From Linnemannia elongata (lineage: Eukaryota > Mortierellomycota > Mortierellomycetes > Mortierellales > Mortierellaceae): 64,000 bases of DNA. The stretch covers positions 1,426,001 through 1,490,000 of the forward strand of contig JAXBDG010000003.1 of NCBI GenBank assembly GCA_036320915.1. The letters run 5' to 3'. The number at the start of each line of letters is the position of its first letter. The first letter of the stretch is position 1. The translations under genes and the position numbers were made by a program. The notes beneath the pieces were generated by a model, which was not told the DNA's origin, searched no databases, and worked only from the letters and a program-made list of their open reading frames with translations. Positions 10,791 through 21,376 of this stretch are shown piece after piece.

Positions 10791-12707
10791 ATGCCATTGT
10801 TCCCTCTTCTTATTGAAAGTTCTTCATTCCCTTCCCTCCTTCCCTCTCACTCGCCCACTACCTCCCCCTCACCACCACCACCCTTCTCTTCCTCCACATC
10901 CTCACAACCACAATGCGTCCCCCATCTGCCTGAAGAATGTATCCAAGAGATCTTTAATTACCTCTCGAGAGACATCTCGACCCTCCACGCCCTCCTCCTC
11001 GTCTCCAAGACTTTTTTCCGGATCGCCGTGCCCCTCCTCTACTCTGGTCCTTTTGCGTTGCTCGAGTCTAACGAGACATCATGGTCCTCTCAGGAACGAA
11101 CCAGACGACATGCTCAGCTTCTCTTTTTGCTCTTGAATTGCTGCTCACAGCACCCTCGTTTTCCGTTGACCTATGATAATAATGGAGGACTTCATTCTCC
11201 TTCGCCGTGGACAAACCTCCCTCCTGTCTCTGCCACCTTCCAAACGGACCAAGAGGCACTGAAAAAACCCTTGGTGGACTACCTGGCCGCGTACCATCAC
11301 CACTACCTCTGCATGAACCTCTCTAGCACCTTCCCAATCCTCTTCCCAAACATCCAGCGACAGCCGCTCCCTGTTCATGCAACCGCCCATCCAGCACAGG
11401 CCAACACTACTATCACTATGTTCACTCGTAACGAAATCGAGCGAACCTTGCTGTTACACCACCCCGATCGCATCAAGACCATCTCCCTCCCTATCCAACG
11501 TCTTGCTGCATTTGAATCCGTCGGTCCACACCTCTCCTCCCTCGTGCGATTTGAACTCTTTGGTGTCAGCTGGCATTTCAATCTCGACCCAGCGATTGAG
11601 TTTCTTCAGCAACACGCGCGACTCTTTGGGACCATTCGAGAACTCAAACTGGCAGGACCTAATGACGACCGGTTGTTGCAGAAACCTAGTCTGCACAGTA
11701 TCATGAAGGCGATCAAAAACCCCAAAGTCATTGATTTGTCAAGATACAAGGAGGCCACCAAGGACTTGAACTCCTATGAGATCCAGAATCGTGATAGCTT
11801 GGAGCAATTGCTCTTTGACCTTGATTTTGTCCCTCCACTCTTGTCACCTCCTTCGCCACCATCTCCCGTGGTTCCTGCTCTGGCAGTGTCGTTCTTGAGT
11901 AGTCCTATTCAGGTCCATGAACAAGACTACTCGTTGGATCTCATCCGTACATGCCCTCGACTAACAACTTTACAGATTGGGGTCCAATCACCTACCGCAT
12001 TCCGTTGGGCAGTCTCCAGATACGACGCCGACCCCTTGACGATGCAGCACCTCAACACTCTCCACCTCTCCTCAAACAAGACCTCGACCGTCAAACAAGC
12101 CCTTGAGGATTGTGTCTATGCATTCCGAGACACGCTCAAGGACTTGAAAGGTGTCGCTCTCCGTCTCTCACCCGTTGACCCAGCTCTTTCGGAGATTCCA
12201 CCCTTCTTTGGATGGACCTGGCCCCTGCAGCGACTGACAGTTCTGAGTCTTCGAGGCGAATTAGCAGGCTGGTTCGACATGAACTCTCTCAAGCACTGTC
12301 CCAAATTGACAGAGTTCCACTTGACGCTCTACCCCTACTCACCCGTCAAGGTCGATTACCTCGAAAGCATTGTTCTCGCTCCGCACCTCAAAGTACTGTC
12401 ACTAGTCGGAAGGTGGATCCTGAATGATCGCCTATTGAGCATCCTCGGTGACGGGTTACCCAAACTGAAAACTTTGACAGTGGATGGATGTGAACATGAC
12501 GAATTGACTGGCGAGGGACTGTTCCAAGGACTGGACAAGATGAGTGCCCTCAGATCGCTCGAGGTGGAGCTGGGTCAACGAGTTGAGGCCCTGATGAGAG
12601 AGTATCGAGTTGGTCGTGCTCGACAGGACCTCTCTATTCGCATGCGCTCTGATGATGCTCCCTGGTTTGAAGGCGAAGTCCGTCTCATGCCCGCCTTCCG
12701 CCCCTAG
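10791..12707 (+). CDS. F-box protein with LRR-like repeats
   Basis: Single-exon frame of about 638 residues from the first ATG of the frame. The open frame extends upstream to a GTG, but no earlier ATG exists. After a Ser/Pro-rich leader of about 40 residues, an F-box spans roughly residues 44-85 (LPEECIQEIFNYLSRD, then LLLVSKTFFRIAVPLLY). F-boxes bind Skp1 and bring substrates to SCF ubiquitin ligases. The rest shows degenerate leucine-rich segments (LTTLQIGV, LNTLHLSSN, LTVLSLRGEL, LKVLSLVGRW, LKTLTVDGCE), consistent with an irregular LRR substrate-binding domain. Large F-box/LRR-like families are common in early-diverging fungi. The substrate is unknown. Confidence 0.82.
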   Translation: MPLFPLLIESSSFPSLLPSHSPTTSPSPPPPFSSSTSSQPQCVPHLPEECIQEIFNYLSRDISTLHALLLVSKTFFRIAVPLLYSGPFALLESNETSWSSQERTRRHAQLLFLLLNCCSQHPRFPLTYDNNGGLHSPSPWTNLPPVSATFQTDQEALKKPLVDYLAAYHHHYLCMNLSSTFPILFPNIQRQPLPVHATAHPAQANTTITMFTRNEIERTLLLHHPDRIKTISLPIQRLAAFESVGPHLSSLVRFELFGVSWHFNLDPAIEFLQQHARLFGTIRELKLAGPNDDRLLQKPSLHSIMKAIKNPKVIDLSRYKEATKDLNSYEIQNRDSLEQLLFDLDFVPPLLSPPSPPSPVVPALAVSFLSSPIQVHEQDYSLDLIRTCPRLTTLQIGVQSPTAFRWAVSRYDADPLTMQHLNTLHLSSNKTSTVKQALEDCVYAFRDTLKDLKGVALRLSPVDPALSEIPPFFGWTWPLQRLTVLSLRGELAGWFDMNSLKHCPKLTEFHLTLYPYSPVKVDYLESIVLAPHLKVLSLVGRWILNDRLLSILGDGLPKLKTLTVDGCEHDELTGEGLFQGLDKMSALRSLEVELGQRVEALMREYRVGRARQDLSIRMRSDDAPWFEGEVRLMPAFRP

Positions 12708-13926
12708 TTTATACTTTGAATCTTTTTTTCTCTTCAATACACGATATACTCTTCTTCTTTCTGAGAAAGTTTGCAAAGCGGGGATGAGTCTTCTATAATA
12801 TGCAGTGAGTGTGAGTACCCTTGCGTCCCTCAAACAAAAAGAAAGGTGAAAGAAAGCAATGAGGATGGCTGTTATCCCCGGCCTTACCTTGTACTCCTCT
12901 CGCTTGCTTTTCTCGATTTTTGTACACCTGCATCTCCGCATTAGCCTTCTGCAACGCGCTATTTTTTTTTACTTTTTTTGTTCTTTCGAAAAAGAAGGTT
13001 CATTGGGAGTCCTTCCATCCCCACGCATCCCAAGAAAAAAAAATCGCGCATGCGAGTTGGTGGGTGGGCGTAGAAACTAACCCTGGAAGACGCGTGCAAG
13101 TGAAATCCTTAAATGCGGCATTTCTCCTATTCGCGGAGAAAAAAAAAGGGAACGATTAAACATTTTCATGATGTGTGAGCATGAACACAACTCTGCGTTA
13201 AGCCTGTGCGAGTAAGTTCTGTCCAGCAAGGGCTTTCTTTACCTTTTGTTCGTTGTATTTTATTGAGGGGTTCATCCTTCTAGCATCTATCATCGGTAAG
13301 TTAAAGGGGCTCAGGCACAGGGTACACAGTGCAGTACTGAGCAAACATATGTTTGAGGCATTTTTTTCGTTGGCTTATTATGAATGCAAAAGTGGACAGG
13401 GGACAGTGGATAAACGAACAACGACCAGGGTCGCTGTCATATATGCCAGTTCGTTCACTCTTCAACATTGCCGCCACTTCTTTTTCTTTTCTCCACTCTC
13501 CCTTCTTTCTTTCTCTTTTTCTTTCTCTTTCCTTCTCTCTCTTTCACTTCACTTGTCCCCCATTTTCCTATTTCACCTCACATGTTTTCTACTTCGTCTT
13601 GACGCTCTTTTAGCAACATCCTTTCCTCTTTGCCTTTCTTCCTCTCCAGTCCCTGTAACATCCAGTCCGGATAGTTGCGTCAGAAGCTGTAAAAAAAAAG
13701 GATACTTCAATCTCTTACTGCCCCCTTACCCAATCTCCTTCCTTTGTCTTCGTCCTCTTACTGGGCCTTCATACATCTCGAGTCCTCCCTTCCCAGTCTT
13801 TCTTTTTCTCTACCCTCCCATTATATATTTAACACCTTGACCTTGTTCTCTTTATATTCTCAATTGTCCATTATACCTTCCCATATACCCCCCCTCCCCT
13901 TTTTTTTCGAAACCCCTTGCCACTAG
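12708..13926. other. Spacer and pyrimidine-rich promoter
   Basis: No gene is supported. The right part (about 13470-13920) is strongly CT-rich, including long TTTC/CTTT repeats, and contains a TATA-like element near 13822. A 195-codon open frame here encodes Ser/Phe/Leu-rich low complexity and is not accepted as a gene. Confidence 0.55.
13822..13829 (+). promoter_or_regulatory. Candidate TATA box
   Basis: TATATATT about 98 bases upstream of the ATG at 13927, inside a CT-rich leader. The spacing fits a short 5' UTR. Confidence 0.3.
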
Positions 13927-14883
13927 ATGAGTCCTATTAATTCACACTTGTACAGGATCAACAAAAGGAAACTCGATGGTCCAACTGACCTCCTCCTCAA
14001 GGCCCAAATCTACCAAAACGATCCTGACCATAACGATAACGGTCATGGACAGGAACAACACGAGCAACATAGCATCCTTGATGCCATTCAAATTGACACC
14101 ATCGACACCAATAAACGGGAAGCATGGAAGCCAAATACCCAACACAAGCGACAAGACCTCACTCCCTCTCTTACATTTTCGTCTCTCGACGTAACACCAA
14201 CACCAACACAACAGCCACCACCACTACAAGAAAAGCCAAAAGGCGAAGACCCGCTCTCAAACCTCGCCATCCAACTAATTCTGGGCGGCCTCGCCGCAAT
14301 CGTCCTCCTCGCAGTCTTCATCCGCTGCATATACGTTAACCGCCAACAACGCTCCCTTCTTGACACCCGGCGTCGTCATAACCTCGCCGCCGCCCAAGCT
14401 CAGCTATCTATCCACGATTCTGCACATCACAGATTCACGGGGGTTCACACCATTCATGTTACCGGTACGCCGGGAACGACGATGGTCACCCCGTTGGGGA
14501 CACATTTAGTTCCGACGAACAATACGACTTTGGCGGCACGGTTAAGGATGTACCAGGCGCAGGCGCAGAGCTGGAGGGATCCTTATCCATATGGACAGCA
14601 GCCAGCTCTTGGGGTAATGGGAGTCGGGGTGACGGATAGTGTGAGTTCTTTTGTGGCACCGTCGTATGAGCAGGATGTGAGTCCCCCGCCGTTTATGAAT
14701 TCTGTGGGCAAACCGCCTGCATATGCCGAAGCTGTTTCTGAGACTGTTCTTGGTGCTGGCGGGGTGCCACCGTTGCCTCTTCCTTCTCCTCCCGCACAAC
14801 AGCAGCGGCAAGGGCAACCGGAGTCAAGGCGATCGTCACCATCACCGGATCCGATGCCAGAGAGACCTGCTGCCCAACCTTGA
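13927..14883 (+). CDS. Single-pass membrane protein with PPxY motif, unknown family
   Basis: Uninterrupted frame of 318 residues. One clear membrane helix spans roughly residues 112-134 (AIQLILGGLAAIVLLAVFIR), flanked on its C-terminal side by basic residues (NRQQR, TRRRHN). This suggests that the C-terminal half is cytosolic and the first 110 residues are lumenal or extracellular. No N-terminal signal peptide is seen. A dibasic HKRQD site near residue 75 could be a Kex2 cleavage site. The C-terminal half contains GKPPAYAEA, a PPxY motif (P263-P264-A-Y266) of the kind bound by WW domains of Rsp5/Nedd4 ubiquitin ligases, and ends in Pro/Ser-rich disorder. The bases just before the ATG read CACTAG, so an additional upstream exon cannot be excluded. 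I do not recognise the family. Confidence 0.68.
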   Translation: MSPINSHLYRINKRKLDGPTDLLLKAQIYQNDPDHNDNGHGQEQHEQHSILDAIQIDTIDTNKREAWKPNTQHKRQDLTPSLTFSSLDVTPTPTQQPPPLQEKPKGEDPLSNLAIQLILGGLAAIVLLAVFIRCIYVNRQQRSLLDTRRRHNLAAAQAQLSIHDSAHHRFTGVHTIHVTGTPGTTMVTPLGTHLVPTNNTTLAARLRMYQAQAQSWRDPYPYGQQPALGVMGVGVTDSVSSFVAPSYEQDVSPPPFMNSVGKPPAYAEAVSETVLGAGGVPPLPLPSPPAQQQRQGQPESRRSSPSPDPMPERPAAQP

Positions 14884-15032
14884 CACCTCCCTGCTTTGAT
14901 CTTTTAACCGGAGCAACGGATATGAAATCGAAGATGAGAACATTCCATTCATACGACAACGATACCCCCTCCTCCTCCTACTTCCTCCCTTCATTCTCCT
15001 CTTTGTTACTACCCACCCCACGTGGGGAATAT

Positions 15033-15038
15033 AATAAA
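15033..15038 (+). terminator. Candidate poly(A) signal
   Basis: AATAAA about 150 bases past the stop of the PPxY membrane protein gene, within the 227-base convergent spacer. Confidence 0.35.
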
Positions 15039-15110
15039 CTTATTTACTAGCAATTTGGAACATACAATTATTTTTTTTACTTTTTGAAATGCTAGAAGAC
15101 GGGTCACGAG

Positions 15111-17456
15111 CTACTGGTGCTCTGGATAAAGGGCGCGGAGGGCCTTTTCCAACCAGGCAACATACTCGACTCCACTCTCAACCCTCGGAGCGTGCTCGCC
15201 ACCCAAAAGAGCAACTACGCCCTCGTACAACTCATCATCGTCCATCTGCGACATCAACAACCGTCTCTTGCTCGGTGTCACCCACCGTTCACTACCCAAT
15301 CCACTAACCGAGTCTTTCTCCTCCTCGCTCGCAGCAATCTCCAGCAGATCCGAAAACGCGCCATCATCACCGGCCAAACTACGCTTCATGAGCCCCGCAA
15401 ACGAATAATCAATCTTCAAAAACGCAGGCACCCCATGCTGCTTATACACGAGCGAAGTTGCATATCCCACATTTTCTCCGCCACCAATCGTAACCTCAAA
15501 GGTCGCCGTCATGTCGACTATCACCGTGCCACCTGTGAGGACGACGAGGTTCTTGGGGATGAACTGTGTGATCAGAAAGAGCGCGAATTGGTAGCCGAGG
15601 GGACATTGGAGCTGAAGAACTGGGGATGTGGTGACGACGCCTACGGGGACCTCAAATGGTGTCTTCACCTTGTCCACACCACCAAAATAGTTGCCTATTT
15701 TCCCCATGCACATTTTACAATGAGAGAAAAAGAGACGCGTCAATAGTGTTTACGATAGAAAAATAAAAAATGCGCGCATTATTAAACAACACCTTGAAAT
15801 ATAAAAAAGAGGGCAAAAAGTTACCTTCCCAGAAGACAGAGGCGGTGATGACTTGGATCCAAAGAATCGAGGCGAGTGGGTTCTTGGCAGTGACAGTCAG
15901 TGGTACTTGCCTTGGTCCAAGGATATTGCCTAGCGTCGGGGTACCAGAACCGCCAGTGATAATCTGTGGAGCCGGGATCATTCCAGGAAGCGTAGTCGAC
16001 ATGGTCAAGGTCTTGAGCGTCGGAATCAACGACACAATCGGGCTTACATTCTCATCTCCATAGATGTAACTCACAAATGAGCCTCCACCCACAAACCCGC
16101 TCAGGAACCCTGAAGCAAAGACTCTGTCGGTAGGTTTGAACAAGATCGTGGCGGGGACATTGTTCACGCCGGGTTTAAGGATCAAGTTTGCGATCTGGGC
16201 GACACCGACGTAGCCGACTGTGCCGTTGAGGGTTGACTTGACTTGGAGTGTGACAGGTCCCAGAGCGGCCGAGAAGATCGAAGGGTTGTTAAGACCCACG
16301 GTCGCATTGATGGTAATATACTCGGTCGTACCGCCAGTGACAACAATGTCCGCAACCGTAGGCTTCTGATTCGAAAAGTCAATCCCCTGAAGTGGCAGAG
16401 TAGTCTTGAGCGGAACCGTGAGTCGAACAGCACCCATCGAGGTCAGCGCCACACCCTGCGCACTCCCCGCAACGTCTACACTAACAGCAGGGGACTGAGT
16501 CACGGCCGTCATGAAGTCCGAAAATGCCTTCTGGTCAAAGATATTCATCGCTGACGGCGGGGCTGTAAAGACGACCTTGTTGTTCTTCATATCCGACGCA
16601 GTCTGGTTCCAAACTGCAGTCGAGAGCGTGACGAATGGGACGTTATTGTAGACCATGTTGAAGGTCGTGTTGGTCAGCTCCGTGATATTGATCGAGATGT
16701 CGAACGGGATCTTGAACTCTGCCGAGATCGAGTTGGAGATTACGGTTGGCGACCAGGGTTTAGACTGGTCAAAGGCAAGGCTCATGTCATTAATCTTGAT
16801 ATTCTTGATGACATCCAGGGGTTGAACCGCCTTGAGGGGAACCATCAAGGTCGTTGCAGTGATGGCGTTGGTGAGCCACGAGACAGCATGAACACCATCG
16901 GGAAAGACAGAGACACCCTTTCCGGTGGCTAGAGTCGGCTTGTCCGCCAGGTAGTTCGACATCAGTAGGGAGAGTTCCTCAAGACCAAGAGGTGTGGTCT
17001 GTTTGAAGAGTTGTCCTTCGAGGTTAAGAGCCATGGGTTGACCGCCGACGAGGGTGACATTCTTGGCGACTACGCGACCGATGTAGGTTGACTGGAAAGT
17101 GACATCAAGGGTGATGGTACCAAGGACCATTCCGATGGGGGACGGGTTGGGGATAGTTGCCTGGATCGACACCAATGCGCCATTACCGTCTGGTGCATCT
17201 CCTGGAAGAGTGAATCCCAGAATATTCAGACCTGCAAAGTTGCTTAGACCTGTACGCACATGTATAGGTCAAGTAGCGAGAAAAGGGGTTAATCGTGGAC
17301 TTTTGACAGGTGAGGCTGGTAACAGATGGCGTAGAGCCCGGCTTAATTGAGCATGCAATATTGGTTGAGATTTCATGGACTGTGGTCAAAATAAAGGCGC
17401 TCCGTGCGGATATAAGGTTGTCGAGAGGTGATGTGGTCGTTGTGGTCGTTTGTTTT

Positions 17457-17494
<38 letters not shown>

Positions 17495-19470
17495 GCGAAC
17501 CGAATGTTGTTAAGAAGAAAGTCGTCTTGTGCTAGTTGTGGATGAAAGTAGATAAAAAACACCATTTTGCCTGCACCACTCTACCGATGCCATTGCTTGT
17601 CGTGTGTGTCGGCTTTGTTGAGCCCTCTCTATTTCTTGTCCTTGTGTCCTGTATCCTCCACTCTGAATCCCGCAGCAAACCATGTCATCAATTACACCTT
17701 TGCTTACCACTCATGTCGAGTTTCTTGTTGATGTTCAGTCCGCTGATTGTCTGTCCGAATGTCTTGACCGTCGCCGTACTGCTCAGTGTCCACGCAAACT
17801 CATCGGCTGCCAACTAATAACAACACCAATGTCAAAGTAGCATTAGCATGTAATTGAGAAAATAGCAACTTGTCAACATTTTCAACCCCATTTTTTTTTC
17901 TTTAGTAAAGATAAGGCGTTTAGATGTCGTTTTCGGTTTAGGCAAAGCACAGACTGCAAAATTAATCTTTCCCTCTCCCCCACACTCACACCTCTCACAA
18001 CACAATACACAAGGTGAGAGCGTAACAGGACAAAGTCTCTTCCAACCGTGGTACTCAAGCCTAAAGGAAATAATAGGTGAGCCTCGCTTTCCAATCCCCC
18101 CCACAACCCAAATCCCCTATCCCGTACCCAACGCCTAATGCCTAGCATCCCTTCTAGCCTCTAGGTTTGCTCATGTGTCCTACAACAACGAATCCCTCCT
18201 TTCTCTCTAAGTAATGTTTCTGTTGGGCGCCCATCCATCCCCCCATATACACGCTTAATTTGTTGCGGTTGTTTTTGAATGTTTGCATGAAAACAGAGAG
18301 ATCGGCTTCCTCACTTACGAATGCGGCACTGTGCCACAGTCCCAAGGTACACATCTCTAAATGCTCCCTTCACTGCAACAAACCAAAGGTACGTATTGTT
18401 TGTTGGTGTTGTTTGTTTTTTGAGAAGCGAGCCGAATAAAAGCAACAAACTTGTGGAGAAAAAAAAAGGGAAAAAAGGGTGTATGGAGAAACGAAACAAG
18501 AGGGCGAAAGACAAGGAAGGAAAGAAGAAAGAGAGCATATCGGACTTTTTGTTACCCCACAACCCCCTTATCGTGTCCATGGACCTCAATAATGCATCGA
18601 CCACCAATACCCAATTACATCAAGGCTGCAAGTATGTGGAGGAGGAAGCTAAACGAGTTCTCATGTTCGTACTCCTCACTCGTATCGACTCTTCTTCCTC
18701 CATGCATATGATGTACAACTGAGTGGATATCCCCGTCAATGAAAGTTAACCCCTTTTTTCTTTAACTGGCAGCCGTAATATTTCGAACTCCATCGAACAC
18801 CAGTCATCCCTCTGCTTATCATTTTTTCGCCACCGAAATAAATGCAATTAAAGGCACTTCGACATACCATGACTTTCGCAAACTGACTGAACGCAGTCGT
18901 GTTCAAAATCTGGAACGTCGAGCTCTGCAGGATATCCCCCTTACCCTTCGACACATGTACCGTCCCCAGCGTCATCGACCCAATCAACCACCCCTCCCAT
19001 GAGAATTCAACCTTGTCTGTAAACTCCATCGTCGCGGAAAAGATCTTTGGAATTCCTCCCACCGAGGCCAACACCGATACCGTCATCTGGGTCTCTTGGG
19101 GTTCGGTCATGTTCAATTGGACAACCGTCATTGACGCAGAGTTCATCATCAGTTGCGCAATGGGTTTGAGGGCAAACTTGAGGAAGAGAGGAATAAAGAT
19201 GGCGAGAAAGATGACGGTTCCGACGATACATCCGATCACGTAGCGCTTGCGGCGGTAGATGGGTTTCTTGTAGGGCTTTTGGGTTGTTGAGTATTCGTGA
19301 AAGGATTCGTATTCTTCAAATTCTTCCTCGTCATGATGGGCTTCTTTGTTAGTGGTGGAGGGTCCGGTGACGTCGAGGTACTCGGTCTCGTCTTCATCAT
19401 AGGGCAAGTCCTCGCTCCGGGTTCGGGAGGGGCGCAGCTTTTCGCGCATGAATTCGGCGGATGCCGTCAT
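15111..19470 (-). CDS. DUF3712-type single-pass membrane protein, copy A
   Basis: Four exons (18868-19470, 17708-17813, 15825-17249, 15111-15694) give about 905 residues. The N-terminal 76 residues are acidic and cytosolic, ending in basic YRRKR. A single membrane helix follows at about 77-98. The remainder is a long lumenal or extracellular region of repeated beta-rich, LEA-like modules; the recurring pattern is an NPSPIG or NPSIFS turn followed by alternating hydrophobic strands. This architecture matches fungal DUF3712 proteins, which I recall as related to the yeast vacuolar autophagy protein Tag1; that link is from memory and untested here. The gene is a tandem paralogue of the copy at 21377-25457, with the same junctions for introns 1 and 2. 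Intron 1 is 1,054 bases, intron 2 is 458, and a third intron (15695-15824) is absent from copy B. Confidence 0.8.
17459..17491. repeat. T33 homopolymer in an intron of DUF3712 copy A
   Basis: Run of 33 T on the plus strand, which is poly-A in the sense strand, inside intron 2 of the minus-strand gene. Confidence 0.9.
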
Positions 19471-21376
19471 TGTTGTAGGAGATATGTTACAGAGAGTGGG
19501 AGGGAAGAAGGGAGTGTTGAGATAATGAGGAAGGGCAAGGTGAAAGAATGGAGGGGCAAGCGGTTGAAAACCAACGAAATGTGTAATGAAAGAGGTATAA
19601 GTAAGAAAAAAAGCGAAATAACGTCGTGGAGGATGGTAATGCACTCACACGCAATTGAAGGAAAGGAAAAAAAACGAGTCGGAATGAAGGAAGGAGAGGG
19701 ATATGAGGTGAGGTTCAGCCTGAAGAAGAGAACGATTAAACGGAAAAGAAAACTAAAACAAGAATAGGGACATGACAGAAGAGGACATTTATACCCCCTC
19801 AACGTCGACAATGGGTGCCGACAATGGGTGCCTGTGCTCGTTTTTAAAGGGTCTCTATTCAATCGATAATAATGACTGAAGAGGGACGGAAGTAAATGAA
19901 GGAGCAAGTAGGGTTATAGAGATGAACTGTTTAGTGGAGTAGGAAATGGAAGGCGAGAGTGCACATTCTCCGCCGTTTGTCTTTCTCCTGAAAATGCGCT
20001 CTCTCCACAAACACACAGGCCAATGGAGAAAGAAGGAAAAATGAGCGTCAAAGCGCCAAACTAGACCATTCTCTCTTTAAAGTTTTGGTCATGCCTCTCT
20101 CTCTGTGCCTATTCGTTTCCTTGTTACGCTTGTCTTTTCTCCTTTCACGCCTATTAGTCTTCTATGCCTTGGTCATACATGTTTTCTGGTGGCTATTTGT
20201 AACAAAGCAAAGCGAGGCGAGACTATCTCGAAGACAGCGGCAACGGCTAGAAACGGCTGCTGATGTTTTCTGTTTTCTTTTCCTCTAGTCTTTTTCACAG
20301 AGAGGAAACAAAACAACTTTAAGCGGTATAGAGAGTCCTAGAATCAAGAGGCAGTTGTCCCCTTTGACGAGTCTCTTGGTGATATTAAATGAGAAACTGC
20401 GCAAAAAATAATAATACACAAGCTAATGATATCGATGCGGCTGGAAGAGGTGTTTGTTTATGTTTTGTCAAGACGGTAACCTTCGAGTCGTTTAGGCTTG
20501 GATAATGACAAAGACACAGGCGAAAAAAAAAAAACATGGGAATTAATGAACGGATGCTCACTCCTCTCCCCGCCCTTCGTCCATTTATGCATTCGTTCCT
20601 TCCATGCATAACCCAACCTCATCTGCATCTTAGCGTCCAACCTTGTAACCATTTTCTTGTGTTCCAAGCAGTTATAATCAAATGCCTCGCACTTTTCTGC
20701 TCTTGAGTGAATACCTTAAGCGGGATATTTCTCATCCTTTGTTCTTCTACTGCATACTAAATTTTTCCTAGTCGGCTAAGCTTCAGGACAAGAAAAAGTC
20801 AACAGATCCCCGGGCCATGGCCAGACGAAACAATCGACAACAAGAAAATGGGTAAAAGCTTAAGCTTGTGTGTTATCCTGAGAGTTTCATTTGTGTAGCC
20901 CAGGTTGACCAGACCAGCTCTTTATTTTTCATTTTTCAAACTCCACGCCACGCCTTATTACAGTCTGTGTGCACCGAGTCACACCCTTGACTCAGCCGCA
21001 CCAGCCTGGGGGTGAGCCGAGTAACAACGACAACTTATCCGGCTCAACTCCAGAGCTGCTCAGCCTCCCTTCCTTCGACTCCTTGTGCTTGCGGAGAGAA
21101 CGAACAGGCCAACGGATAAAACTCAAGAATTACAATCACATTGCTAGCAACCCATGGATACAGGTACAGCCAATAGCAAGCAATGGAAGCTCAAGTTCGG
21201 TACCGTCTAAGTACCTCTTGAATGTAACATATAATATATCTACGTATCCATATTTCAGTAGCATCTACATGCATGCACCTTTTAAACACAAGAGTAGATC
21301 CTACATCGTGTTGTTAATAGTACCAGCCACATCTTAGTAAGTTCTAAAAGCCCATTAACATTTATTACATCTTATT
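19471..21376. other. Spacer between the two DUF3712 paralogues
   Basis: About 1.9 kb without a supported gene. The left part is the upstream region of copy A, purine-rich on the plus strand. The right part shows no coding-like composition; small open frames near 20085-20288 and 20969-21337 lack a recognisable fold, splice context or homologous look. Confidence 0.5.

Noticed and set aside
13253..13840. 195-codon open frame
   Set aside because: Composition is Ser/Phe/Leu low complexity from CT-rich promoter DNA; no motif and poor start context.
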